Source: Kosakonia sp. H02
Lineage (GTDB): Bacteria > Pseudomonadota > Gammaproteobacteria > Enterobacterales > Enterobacteriaceae
Length of the DNA stretch: 64,000 nt
Direction: 5' to 3'
Assembly (NCBI GenBank): GCA_030704225.1
Contig: CP131915.1
Location: forward strand, 682,001 to 746,000
A program made the translations under genes and the position numbers. Shown one piece after another: positions 26,918-35,348 of this stretch (its first letter is position 1; each line of letters begins with the position of its first letter). Below the pieces are notes generated by a model that saw only the letters and a list, made by a program, of their open reading frames with translations, had not been told where the DNA came from and searched no databases.

Positions 26918-27193
26918 ATGAACAACGCATTGGGATTGGTTGAAACAAAAGGGTTGGTGGGTGCCATCGAAGCCGCCGACGCCATGGTGAAGTCGGCTAA
27001 CGTGCAACTGGTGGGCTACGAAAAAATCGGCTCCGGGCTTGTCACCGTGATGGTGCGCGGCGATGTCGGCGCAGTAAAAGCGGCCGTTGACGCTGGTGCC
27101 GCTGCCGCCAGCGCGGTGGGCGAAGTGAAGTCGTGCCACGTTATTCCGCGCCCGCACAGCGACGTCGAAGCCATTTTACCGAAATCCGCCTGA
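26918..27193 (+). CDS. pduJ: Microcompartment shell protein, hexameric (BMC-H)
   Basis: PduJ is an abundant hexameric shell protein, nearly interchangeable with PduA. The 91-aa single BMC domain differs from the PduA of this window mainly at the termini and a few surface positions (for example VGAIEAAD against TAAIEAAD and VMVRGDV against VIVRGDV). Its ribosome-binding site is CAGGAG. It lies 31 bp after pduH. Confidence 0.96.
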   Translation: MNNALGLVETKGLVGAIEAADAMVKSANVQLVGYEKIGSGLVTVMVRGDVGAVKAAVDAGAAAASAVGEVKSCHVIPRPHSDVEAILPKSA

Positions 27194-27211
27194 CGGCCGG
27201 AGGAAGACAGC

Positions 27212-27664
27212 GTGAAGCAATCACTGGGTTTACTGGAAGTTAGTGGTCTGGCGCTGGCCATCAATTGCGCGGATGCCATGGCGAAAGCCGCGTCCATCAC
27301 GCTGCTGGGTCTGGAAAAAACCAATGGCTCAGGCTGGACGGTGATCAAAATTGCCGGAGATGTGGCGTCTGTGCAGTCGGCCATTGTCAACGGCGCAAGC
27401 GTGGCCCAGGCGCAGGGCGGGCTGGTGGCGCAAAAAGTCATTGCGCGCCCCGGCGCGGGAATTTTTCCTGCCGTCCCGCAGCCTGAGGGAGTGGAAAAGG
27501 CGCCTTTGGCTGCATTGCAGGTGACCGCGGTTGCACCGGAACCGTTACCGCCCGCAAGCCTGGAACAACGGGTTACCTGCAATCTCTGTCTCGATCCGGC
27601 GTGCCCGCGTCAGAAAGGGGAGCCGCGCTCGCTATGCCTGCATAGCGGCCAGCGAAGTGAATAA
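27212..27664 (+). CDS. pduK: Microcompartment shell protein with C-terminal cysteine motif
   Basis: PduK is a minor shell protein. The 150-aa product starts at GTG (27212), preceded by GGAGGAAG. It has an N-terminal BMC domain (about 1-85) and a proline/alanine-rich linker. A C-terminal tail with CNLCLDPACPRQ and a further cysteine before the end resembles an iron-sulphur or zinc site. The function of the tail is not settled. Confidence 0.94.
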   Translation: MKQSLGLLEVSGLALAINCADAMAKAASITLLGLEKTNGSGWTVIKIAGDVASVQSAIVNGASVAQAQGGLVAQKVIARPGAGIFPAVPQPEGVEKAPLAALQVTAVAPEPLPPASLEQRVTCNLCLDPACPRQKGEPRSLCLHSGQRSE

Positions 27665-27696
27665 CGATGCAAGGTAAATAACAACGCAAGGTAAAT
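27663..27696 (+). repeat. 17-bp tandem duplication containing the pduL ribosome-binding site
   Basis: AACGATGCAAGGTAAAT (27663-27679) is followed directly by AACAACGCAAGGTAAAT (27680-27696), with 15 of 17 positions identical. The AAGG of the second copy is the Shine-Dalgarno site for pduL (ATG 27701). Confidence 0.8.
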
Positions 27697-27700
27697 CACT

Positions 27701-28333
27701 ATGGATAAGCAGTTAGTCGAAAATGTTGTCACCCAGGTACTGGATGAGATGCGCTTGCGCCCTATCCCGCTGGGTATATCGAACCGACATATCCATCTTT
27801 CGAAGCGGGATTATGACCGCTTGTTCCCGAACATGCCGGTAACCGAGAAAAAGGCGCTGTTACAGCCCGGGCAGTTTGCCGCCGAACAAACCGTGACGCT
27901 GGTTGGCCCCAAAGGCGAGTTGAAAAACGTCCGCTTACTCGCACCGCTGCGCAGCGTGAGCCAGGTGGAAATCTCCCGCACCGACGCCCGTACGCTGGGC
28001 ATCCCGGCACCGCTGCGTATGTCCGGCAATCTCAGCGGCACACCCGGCGTGAAGTTGGTTAGCCCGTGGGCGGAAATTGAACTGGAAAGCGGCGTGATTG
28101 TTGCCCAGCGCCATATTCACATGTCGCCACTCGATGCGCTGGTATCGCGCGTTTCTCATGGTGACACGGTATGCGTCGCCATTGAAGGCAGCGGTCGTCG
28201 CACCCTTCTTGACGATGTGGCGGTGCGGGTTTCGCCCGATATGCGCCTCGAAATGCATATTGATACCGATGAAGCCAATGCGTCCGGGGCTGACGCTCCC
28301 AACGCCTTTGCCCGGTTGGTTAAACGCCCATGA
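27701..28333 (+). CDS. pduL: Phosphate propanoyltransferase
   Basis: PduL converts propionyl-CoA and phosphate to propionyl-phosphate, recycling CoA inside the microcompartment. It is unrelated to classical Pta. The 210-aa protein has two domain copies with histidine-rich zinc motifs, SNRHIHLSK and AQRHIHMSP. The N-terminal helix MDKQLVENVVTQVLDEM is its encapsulation signal. The stop overlaps the start of pduM (ATGA). Confidence 0.96.
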   Translation: MDKQLVENVVTQVLDEMRLRPIPLGISNRHIHLSKRDYDRLFPNMPVTEKKALLQPGQFAAEQTVTLVGPKGELKNVRLLAPLRSVSQVEISRTDARTLGIPAPLRMSGNLSGTPGVKLVSPWAEIELESGVIVAQRHIHMSPLDALVSRVSHGDTVCVAIEGSGRRTLLDDVAVRVSPDMRLEMHIDTDEANASGADAPNAFARLVKRP

Positions 28334-28821
28334 CCGACGCGCAGATCCGCCACATCGTCGAGCTAATTGTCGCCCGCCTGGCGGCGCGCAGCGGTAATCC
28401 GGTGACGCTAAGCCAGGAGCAGTTGCGCCATGCCACGGTGCTGAAGCTGTTTCTGGCACACGACAGGCTGTCGATAGCGCACACAGATTTACCGTTTATC
28501 TGCCAGTTGGCGGAGGGCGATAGCGATAACACGGCAGTGGCGAATCTGTTTGAAGCGTTATCGCTGGGAATGGAGGTCTGCGTGACGTTGCCTGTCCGCA
28601 GTTTCGCCCATCTGCCGCTGCGCGATCTTGCCCGCGTGCCGTGCCGGTGGTGCGATGCGCATGGCGCAGCGGTGCGGCTACATCTGAAAAATGTTCTTAG
28701 CTACCGGGACATCGCCGGATTGCGCGGCGGCTGGCTGGTCACCTCACGCAAGACCGTGATCACTGCGCTTGCCCGCGAGGCAGCGCAGACCCAATACATA
28801 CAACTGGTTAAGCAGGAGTGA
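28330..28821 (+). CDS. pduM: Microcompartment protein PduM
   Basis: PduM is needed for proper Pdu microcompartment assembly; its biochemical role is not known. The 163-aa product starts MTDAQIRHIVELIVARLA, which has the pattern of an encapsulation helix, and has no catalytic motif that I recognise. It is translationally coupled to pduL and lies 3 bp before pduN. Confidence 0.92.
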   Translation: MTDAQIRHIVELIVARLAARSGNPVTLSQEQLRHATVLKLFLAHDRLSIAHTDLPFICQLAEGDSDNTAVANLFEALSLGMEVCVTLPVRSFAHLPLRDLARVPCRWCDAHGAAVRLHLKNVLSYRDIAGLRGGWLVTSRKTVITALAREAAQTQYIQLVKQE

Positions 28822-28824
28822 ATC

Positions 28825-29100
28825 ATGCATCTCGCACGCGTAACAGGCTCGGTGGTATCGACACAAAAATCGCCGTCGCTGGTCGGGAAAAAGCTGCTGC
28901 TGGTGCGCCGGGTCACGCTCGAAGGCGAGCTGCCGCTCAACCCGTCACAGGGTGATGAGGTGGCAGTGGATTCTGTCGGCGCAGGTGTGGGCGAACTGGT
29001 CTTGCTAAGCAGTGGCTCCAGCGCACGGCATGTATTTGGCATGCCGAATGAAGCCATCGATTTAGCGGTGGTGGGCATTGTCGACACGCTGGCGCCTTAA
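28825..29100 (+). CDS. pduN: Microcompartment vertex protein (BMC-P)
   Basis: PduN is the pentameric protein that caps the vertices of the Pdu shell (EutN/CcmL family). At 91 aa it starts MHLARVTGSVVSTQKSPSL and contains GDEVAVDSVGAGVGELVLL, the family hallmark. The next gene, pduO, starts 9 bp later. Confidence 0.96.
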   Translation: MHLARVTGSVVSTQKSPSLVGKKLLLVRRVTLEGELPLNPSQGDEVAVDSVGAGVGELVLLSSGSSARHVFGMPNEAIDLAVVGIVDTLAP

Positions 29101-29109
29101 GGAGCGAAG

Positions 29110-30114
29110 ATGGCCATTTATACCCGAACGGGCGATGCCGGCACCACGGCGCTGTTTAGCGGCCAGCGAGTCAGCAAGACCCACCCGCGCGTGGAAACTT
29201 ACGGCACGCTGGATGAACTGAACTCGGCGCTCAGTCTGTGCGCCTGTGCTGTGCAGTCGGTGGATATGAAATCCTTTCTCGATGCCGTGCAGTTGCAGAT
29301 TTTCTGGTTCAGCGCCGAACTGGCAAGTGAAAACGAAAACCAAACCGCCGGGCAACGGTACATCAGCACTGAAGAGATTGACGCCCTGGAACAGGCCATC
29401 GATCGCGCCATGGCACAGGTGGATGACGTGCACAGTTTTATTTTGCCGGGGCGCTGCGAGCCAGCCAGCCGGTTGCACTTCGCCCGCACCCTCGCCCGCC
29501 GCGCCGAGCGTCGGCTGGTGGAATTGAGCGAACAGGCCAACGTGCGTCAGGTGCTGCTGCGCTATATCAACCGCCTTTCCGACTGTTTATACGCGCTGGC
29601 GCGGCTGGAGGATCACCTCGCCCACCAGCAACGCCTTATTGACGAGGTAGCAACACGTTACCGTGCCGCGGCTCGACACACCCAGGAGTCGGGCAGCATG
29701 TCACTCTCTTTTCATGAACTGCATCAGCTTGTCAGAGCGGCAATGGAGCGCGCCGACGCAATTGGCGTGCCGGTAGTGATAAGCGTGGTGGATGCCCACG
29801 GTATCGGCATGCTCACCTGGCGGATGCCGGACGCGCTACTGGTCAGCAGCGAACTGGCACCGAAAAAAGCCTGGACCGCAGTAGCAATGAAATCCTCCAC
29901 CCATGAACTCGCGGGCGTTGTGCAGCCGGGTGGCCCGCTCTACGGGCTGGAGGCGCAAATGGCGGGCAAAGTCGTCACCTTTGGCGGCGGTGTTCCGCTG
30001 TGGCGCAACGGCAACATTATTGGTGGTCTTGGGATCAGCGGCGGCTCCGTTGAACAGGACATGGACATTGCTCAGGCCGCAGTTGCGGCGATTAAGATGG
30101 GAAAAAATCAATGA
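29110..30114 (+). CDS. pduO: Corrinoid adenosyltransferase (PduO type)
   Basis: PduO adenosylates cob(I)alamin to regenerate the coenzyme for diol dehydratase. The 334-aa protein has an N-terminal PduO-type adenosyltransferase domain (about 1-185: YTRTGDAGTTALFSG, LPGRCEPASRLHFARTLARR) and a C-terminal GlcG/HbpS-like domain (about 197-334). The second domain is reported to bind haem in Salmonella. The 3' end overlaps pduP by 4 bases. Confidence 0.96.
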   Translation: MAIYTRTGDAGTTALFSGQRVSKTHPRVETYGTLDELNSALSLCACAVQSVDMKSFLDAVQLQIFWFSAELASENENQTAGQRYISTEEIDALEQAIDRAMAQVDDVHSFILPGRCEPASRLHFARTLARRAERRLVELSEQANVRQVLLRYINRLSDCLYALARLEDHLAHQQRLIDEVATRYRAAARHTQESGSMSLSFHELHQLVRAAMERADAIGVPVVISVVDAHGIGMLTWRMPDALLVSSELAPKKAWTAVAMKSSTHELAGVVQPGGPLYGLEAQMAGKVVTFGGGVPLWRNGNIIGGLGISGGSVEQDMDIAQAAVAAIKMGKNQ

Positions 30115-31499
30115 ATACGTCAGAACTGGAAACCCTTATTCGCACCATTCTGAGCGAGCAGCTTACCCCCGCGCAGGCAAAAAGCACGGGCGACAAAGGC
30201 ATTTTTGCTACGCCCGCCCAGGCGATTGAGGCAGCGCACCAGGCGTTTTTGCGTTATCAGCAATGCCCGTTAAAAACCCGCAGCGCCATTATCAATAGCC
30301 TGCGCGATGAGCTGGCTCCGCACCTGGCGCAGCTTTCCGAAGAGAGTGCCGGCGAAACCGGAATGGGCAATAAAGAAGACAAACTATTGAAAAACAAAGC
30401 AGCGCTGGAGAACACCCCAGGTATTGAGGATCTCACCACTACCGCCTTAACCGGCGATGGCGGCATGGTGCTGTTCGAGTACTCACCGTTTGGTGTTGTC
30501 GGTTCAGTGGCGCCAAGTACCAACCCGACCGAAACCATCATCAATAACAGCATCAGCATGCTGGCTGCGGGCAACACCATTTACTTTAGCCCGCATCCCG
30601 GAGCCAAAAACGTCTCACTGAAGCTGATTCGCATGATTGAAGATATCGCTTTTCGCAGCACCGGCATCCGCAACCTGGTGGTGACCGTGGCGGAACCGAC
30701 CTTCGAAGCCACTCAGCAGATGATGGCTCATCCGCAAATTGCCTTACTGGCGATAACGGGCGGGCCGGGCATTGTCATGATGGGGTTAAAAAGCGGCAAA
30801 AAAGTGATTGGCGCAGGAGCCGGCAACCCGCCGTGCATCGTCGATGAAACCGCCGATGTGGTAAAAGCCGCAGAAGACATCATTAACGGCGCGTCGTTTG
30901 ACTACAACCTGCCGTGTATTGCCGAAAAAAGCCTGATTGTGGTGGAAAGCGTCGCCGATCGACTGGTGCAACAAATGCAGGCATTTGGCGCGCTACGCAT
31001 CACCGGCAGCGATATCGATAAGCTGCGCGCAGCCTGCATTATTGATGGCGTAGCGAATAAAAAACTGGTGGGCAAAAGCCCGTCTGCCATTCTGCAAGCC
31101 GCCGGATTAAGCGTGCCGCCCAAAGCACCGCGTCTGTTGATTGCCGACGTGGCGGGTGACGATGCGCTGGTGACTGCGGAACAACTGATGCCGGTGCTGC
31201 CGGTGGTGCGGGTCGCGGATTTCGAGGCCGCACTGGCGCTGGCGTTAGTGGTGGAGGACGGCTTGCACCACACCGCCGTCATGCATTCACAAAACGTCTC
31301 GCGGCTCAACCTGGCTGCCCGCAGCTTGCAAACCTCTATCTTTGTGAAAAACGGTCCGTCTTACGCCGGAATTGGCGTTGGCGGTGAAGGCTTTACCACC
31401 TTCACTATCGCCACGCCCACTGGCGAAGGCACCACTTCGGCGAAGAGTTTTGCTCGTTCTCGCCGCTGCGTGCTGACCAACGGTTTTTCGATTCGCTGA
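30111..31499 (+). CDS. pduP: CoA-acylating propionaldehyde dehydrogenase
   Basis: PduP oxidises propionaldehyde to propionyl-CoA with NAD+ inside the shell. The 462-aa protein has the aldehyde dehydrogenase fold and a catalytic cysteine at about residue 269 (DYNLPCIAEKS). The N-terminal MNTSELETLIRTILSEQL is the classic encapsulation peptide first defined in this enzyme. Its NADH is recycled by PduQ, encoded next. Confidence 0.97.
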   Translation: MNTSELETLIRTILSEQLTPAQAKSTGDKGIFATPAQAIEAAHQAFLRYQQCPLKTRSAIINSLRDELAPHLAQLSEESAGETGMGNKEDKLLKNKAALENTPGIEDLTTTALTGDGGMVLFEYSPFGVVGSVAPSTNPTETIINNSISMLAAGNTIYFSPHPGAKNVSLKLIRMIEDIAFRSTGIRNLVVTVAEPTFEATQQMMAHPQIALLAITGGPGIVMMGLKSGKKVIGAGAGNPPCIVDETADVVKAAEDIINGASFDYNLPCIAEKSLIVVESVADRLVQQMQAFGALRITGSDIDKLRAACIIDGVANKKLVGKSPSAILQAAGLSVPPKAPRLLIADVAGDDALVTAEQLMPVLPVVRVADFEAALALALVVEDGLHHTAVMHSQNVSRLNLAARSLQTSIFVKNGPSYAGIGVGGEGFTTFTIATPTGEGTTSAKSFARSRRCVLTNGFSIR

Positions 31500-31510
31500 C
31501 CGGGGCGCCC

Positions 31511-32623
31511 ATGAACAGATTTTCGCTACAGACGCGGCTTTACAGCGGCGCAGGAAGCCTCCAGGTGCTGGGACGCTTTCACAACAAGCATATCTGGATA
31601 GTCTGCGATGGTTTTCTGGCGCACTCGCCGCTCATTAACATGCTGCGCGAAGCCATCCCGCAGGACAATCCGATAAGCGTGTTTAGTGAGATCACGCCGG
31701 ATCCCACCATTGCGACGGTTGTCGCCGGAATAGCACAGATGCATACCCTGAAACCGCAGGTGGTGATCGGTTTTGGCGGCGGCTCCGCGCTGGATGCCGC
31801 CAAAGCGATTGTCTGGTTCAGTAAGAAATCCGATATCAACATTGAAACGTGCATCGCCATTCCGACTACCAGCGGTACCGGCTCTGAGGTTACCAGCGCC
31901 TGCGTGATTAGCGACCCGGAAAAAGGCATTAAATACCCGCTTTTTGATGATGCCATCTATCCCGATATCGCGATCCTTGATCCGGCGCTGGTGGTTAGCG
32001 TACCGCCCGCCATTACCGCCAACACCGGAATGGATGTCCTGACCCACGCGCTGGAAGCGTATGTCTCGCCCCATGCCAGCGACTTTACCGATGCGCTGGC
32101 AGAAAAAGCCGCGCAACTGGTGTTTCAGTACCTGCCCGTCGCCGTACACAAAGGAGACTGCCTCGCCACGCGCGGCAAAATGCATAACGCCTCGACCCTG
32201 GCCGGAATGGCATTCAGCCAGGCGGGGCTGGGAATAAACCATGCGATTGCCCACCAGATTGGCGGCCAGTTTCACCTGCCGCACGGGCTGGCGAATGCGC
32301 TGCTGATGACGGCGGTGATCCGCTTTAATACAGCCGATGCGCGGGCAGCGAAACGTTATGCCCGCCTGGCGAGAGCCTGCCATTTCTGCCCGTCAACGGC
32401 GAATGACACCGTGGCAGTTAACGCGCTTATCCGCCAGATAGAGCTGCTCAAGCAGCAGTGCGGGCTGCCTGGGCTGGCGAGCGCGCTGAAAGATTCCCGC
32501 TCTCGCTGGCGCGAGCGCATTCCTTCTATGGTGCAGGCAGCGCTGGCTGACGTGACGCTGAAAACCAACCCGCGTCCTGCCACGGCCGATGACGTGCGTG
32601 AACTGCTGGAGGCATTATTGTGA
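31511..32623 (+). CDS. pduQ: Propanol dehydrogenase
   Basis: PduQ reduces propionaldehyde to 1-propanol, regenerating NAD+ inside the microcompartment. The 370-aa product is an iron-dependent alcohol dehydrogenase, with the nucleotide loop GFGGGSALDAAKAI and metal-ligand histidines in NHAIAHQIGGQFHLPHG. The 3' end overlaps pduS by 4 bases. Confidence 0.96.
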   Translation: MNRFSLQTRLYSGAGSLQVLGRFHNKHIWIVCDGFLAHSPLINMLREAIPQDNPISVFSEITPDPTIATVVAGIAQMHTLKPQVVIGFGGGSALDAAKAIVWFSKKSDINIETCIAIPTTSGTGSEVTSACVISDPEKGIKYPLFDDAIYPDIAILDPALVVSVPPAITANTGMDVLTHALEAYVSPHASDFTDALAEKAAQLVFQYLPVAVHKGDCLATRGKMHNASTLAGMAFSQAGLGINHAIAHQIGGQFHLPHGLANALLMTAVIRFNTADARAAKRYARLARACHFCPSTANDTVAVNALIRQIELLKQQCGLPGLASALKDSRSRWRERIPSMVQAALADVTLKTNPRPATADDVRELLEALL

Positions 32624-33990
32624 GCGAAGCCGCCCTGGTTGCCAGCCCGTGGGGTGAACTGACGCCCGCCACGCCAGAAATCATCCGCCAGCGCGTTCGT
32701 GATGCGGGTGTCGTGGGCGCGGGCGGTGCGGGTTTCCCGACCTATGTGAAGTTGCAGGCACAGGTAGAGATATTTCTGATTAACGCCGCGGAATGCGAAC
32801 CGATGCTCAAAGTCGACCAGCAGTTGATGCCGCAACAGGCTGCGCGTCTGGTACGCGGCGTGCTGTATGGCATGCAGGCGACCGGCGCGCGCGAAGGCAT
32901 TATCGCGCTGAAAGAGAAATATCACGCCGCGATCGCGGCCCTGATGCCTTTGTTGCCGCCCGAGATTCGACTGCATATTCTGCCGGATGTCTACCCGGCG
33001 GGGGATGAAGTGATCACCATCTGGCTGGCAACCGGGCGGCGCGTGCCGCCTGCCGCGCTGCCGGTCAGCGTCGGCGTGGTGGTCAACAATGTGCAGACGG
33101 TGCTGAACATTGCCCGCGCCGTCGAGCAACAATACCCTGTGACGCGTCGTACGCTGACGGTCAACGGTGCCGTGCGCCATCCCCTCACGGTCACCGTGCC
33201 GCTGGGTATGCGGCTTCGCGACGTGCTGGCGCTGGCGGGCGGAGCCACCATCGACGATCCGGGGTTTATCAACGGCGGCCCGATGATGGGCGCACTGCTG
33301 CCCTCGCTGGATGCACCAGTGACGAAAACCACCGGCGGCTTACTGGTATTGCCAAAATCGCACCCGCTGATTCAGCGCCGCATGCAGGATGACCGCACGG
33401 TACTGGCCATTGCCCGCACCGTCTGCGAACAGTGTCGCTTATGCACCGATTTATGCCCGCGCCATCTGATTGGTCATGAACTTTCGCCACACCTGCTGGT
33501 TCGCGCCGTGAACTATAAAGAGGTTGCCACCCCGCAAACCGTGCTCAGCGCCCTGACCTGTTCAGAGTGCAATGTCTGCGAAAGCGTTGCCTGCCCGGTG
33601 GGTATTTCCCCGATGCGCGTCAACCGCTTGTTGAAAAACGAACTGCGCCAGCACGGCGCGCGTTATCAAGGCCCGCTGCGCGAGGCGGATGCAATGGCAC
33701 GCTATCGCTTGATCCCGGTGAAACGGCTCATTAGTAAGCTCGCGCTCAACGACTGGTATCAGGAGGCTCCACTCACGCAACTTACCGTTGAACCCTTACA
33801 GGTTTGCCTGCCGCTGCGCCAGCATATTGGTGTCCCCGCCGTGCCCTGTGTGCAACAAGGTACGGCGGTCACGCGCGGCCAGTGCATTGCCTCTATTCCC
33901 GATGGCGCGCTCGGCGCACCCGTCCACGCCAGCATCGACGGCACGGTCAGCGCCGTAACTGAACAGACCATAACGGTAGTAAGAGGATAA
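32620..33990 (+). CDS. pduS: Cobalamin reductase, iron-sulphur flavoprotein
   Basis: PduS reduces cob(III)alamin toward cob(I)alamin for PduO. The 456-aa RnfC-like protein starts at GTG (32620). It has an N-terminal glycine-rich region (GVVGAGGAGFPTYVK), a SLBB-like middle part, and two ferredoxin-type clusters: CEQCRLCTDLCPRH and CSECNVCESVACPVG. A biotinyl-like domain forms the C-terminus. It is followed 2 bp later by pduT. Confidence 0.95.
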   Translation: MSEAALVASPWGELTPATPEIIRQRVRDAGVVGAGGAGFPTYVKLQAQVEIFLINAAECEPMLKVDQQLMPQQAARLVRGVLYGMQATGAREGIIALKEKYHAAIAALMPLLPPEIRLHILPDVYPAGDEVITIWLATGRRVPPAALPVSVGVVVNNVQTVLNIARAVEQQYPVTRRTLTVNGAVRHPLTVTVPLGMRLRDVLALAGGATIDDPGFINGGPMMGALLPSLDAPVTKTTGGLLVLPKSHPLIQRRMQDDRTVLAIARTVCEQCRLCTDLCPRHLIGHELSPHLLVRAVNYKEVATPQTVLSALTCSECNVCESVACPVGISPMRVNRLLKNELRQHGARYQGPLREADAMARYRLIPVKRLISKLALNDWYQEAPLTQLTVEPLQVCLPLRQHIGVPAVPCVQQGTAVTRGQCIASIPDGALGAPVHASIDGTVSAVTEQTITVVRG

Positions 33991-33992
33991 CC

Positions 33993-34547
33993 ATGTCTCA
34001 GGCGATTGGAATTTTAGAACTGACCAGTATTGCGAAGGGCATGGAGCTTGGCGACGTGATGCTCAAAAGTGCCAACGTCACGCTACTGGTGAGTAAGACG
34101 CTGTGCCCCGGCAAATTTTTGCTGATGATCGGCGGCGATGTGGGTGCGGTGCAGCAGGCCATCACGGCTGGTGACAGTCTGGCTGGCGAGATGCTGGTAG
34201 ACAGCCTTGTACTGGCGAATATCCACGCCAGCGTGCTGCCTGCCATAAGCGGTCTGAATGCCGTCGAACAGCGCCAGGCCCTTGGCGTGGTAGAAACCTG
34301 GAGCGTTGCCGCCTGCGTCAGCGCCGCAGACCGCGCGGTGAAGGCGTCAAACGTCACGCTGGTGCGTGTGCATATGGCCTTCGGTATCGGTGGCAAATGT
34401 TACATGGTGGTCAGTGGCGATATCTCCGATGTGGAAAACGCCGTCTCCGTTGCCAGTGAAAGTGCCGGTGAGAAAGGCCTGCTGGTTTATCGCACGGTTA
34501 TCCCGCGTCCGCATGAAGCGATGTGGCGACAGATTGTGGAGGGGTAA
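33993..34547 (+). CDS. pduT: Shell protein with two BMC domains and an iron-sulphur site
   Basis: PduT is a trimeric shell protein (184 aa, two BMC domains) thought to carry a [4Fe-4S] cluster at the trimer axis. The cysteine at residue 108 (WSVAACVSAAD) matches the cluster ligand known in Salmonella. It is thought to work with PduS in electron transfer across the shell. The stop overlaps the pduU start (TAATG). Confidence 0.95.
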   Translation: MSQAIGILELTSIAKGMELGDVMLKSANVTLLVSKTLCPGKFLLMIGGDVGAVQQAITAGDSLAGEMLVDSLVLANIHASVLPAISGLNAVEQRQALGVVETWSVAACVSAADRAVKASNVTLVRVHMAFGIGGKCYMVVSGDISDVENAVSVASESAGEKGLLVYRTVIPRPHEAMWRQIVEG

Positions 34548-34891
34548 TGGAGCAGACAACCGAACGCATGATTCAGGAGTATGTGCCGGGCAAGCAGGTG
34601 ACGCTGGCGCATCTTATTGCCAACCCGGGCAAAGGGCTGTACCAGAAGCTGGGGTTAAACGAGGCGGTCTCTGCGATTGGCATTTTGACCATCACGCCCA
34701 GCGAAGCCTCGATTATCGCCTGCGATATCGCCACCAAATCCGGTGCGGTGGAGATTGGTTTTATCGACCGTTTTACCGGCGCGGTGGTGCTGACTGGTGA
34801 TGTTTCCGCCGTGGAATACGCGCTGCGCCAGGTTACGCGTACGCTCGGTGAAATGCTGCATTTTACCGCCTGCCCGGTCACAAGGACCTGA
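34547..34891 (+). CDS. pduU: Microcompartment shell protein, circularly permuted BMC
   Basis: PduU is a minor hexameric shell protein with a circularly permuted BMC fold and an N-terminal segment that forms a small beta-barrel over the pore. From the ATG at 34547 (MEQTTERMIQEYVPGKQVTL) the length is 114 aa. The longer frame from 34523 lies within pduT and is rejected. Confidence 0.94.
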   Translation: MEQTTERMIQEYVPGKQVTLAHLIANPGKGLYQKLGLNEAVSAIGILTITPSEASIIACDIATKSGAVEIGFIDRFTGAVVLTGDVSAVEYALRQVTRTLGEMLHFTACPVTRT

Positions 34892-34895
34892 GGCC

Positions 34896-35348
34896 ATGAA
34901 ACGAATAATGCTGATTGGCCCCAGCCAGTGCGGGAAAACCTCCCTCATCCAGCGGCTACGCGGTGAAGTGATGGCATATCAAAAAACCCAGGCAATTGTC
35001 TGGCTGCCGGAGGCGATTGATACCCCCGGCGAATATCTGGAAAACCGCTGCCTGTACAGCGCGTTACTCGCCAGCGCCTGCGAGGCGGATGTGATTGCAC
35101 TCGCACTTAACGCCGACGCGTATATATGTCCCTTTTCGCCTGGCTTCACGCTGCCTATGAACCGCCCAACCATCGGGATTGTGACCAAAGCCGACACGGC
35201 AAACGCGGCACAAATCGCGCAGGCCAGCCAGTGGTTGCAGCAGTCTGGCGCGGGGCCGCTTTTTATCACCAGCGCAAAAACCGGAAGCGGTATTGACGAG
35301 GTGGTCGCTTTTCTTCAACACCAGGAGTCCTCATGTCACGCACAATAA
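34896..35348 (+). CDS. pduV: Pdu-associated small GTPase-like protein
   Basis: PduV is a P-loop protein (150 aa) related to EutP. In Salmonella it is reported to bind PduU on the outside of the shell and affect microcompartment movement. The start at 34896 (MKRIMLIGPSQCGKTSLIQ) puts the Walker A motif GPSQCGKT at residues 8-15; a VTKAD motif matches the NKxD-type box. It overlaps pduW by 16 bases. Confidence 0.94.
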   Translation: MKRIMLIGPSQCGKTSLIQRLRGEVMAYQKTQAIVWLPEAIDTPGEYLENRCLYSALLASACEADVIALALNADAYICPFSPGFTLPMNRPTIGIVTKADTANAAQIAQASQWLQQSGAGPLFITSAKTGSGIDEVVAFLQHQESSCHAQ

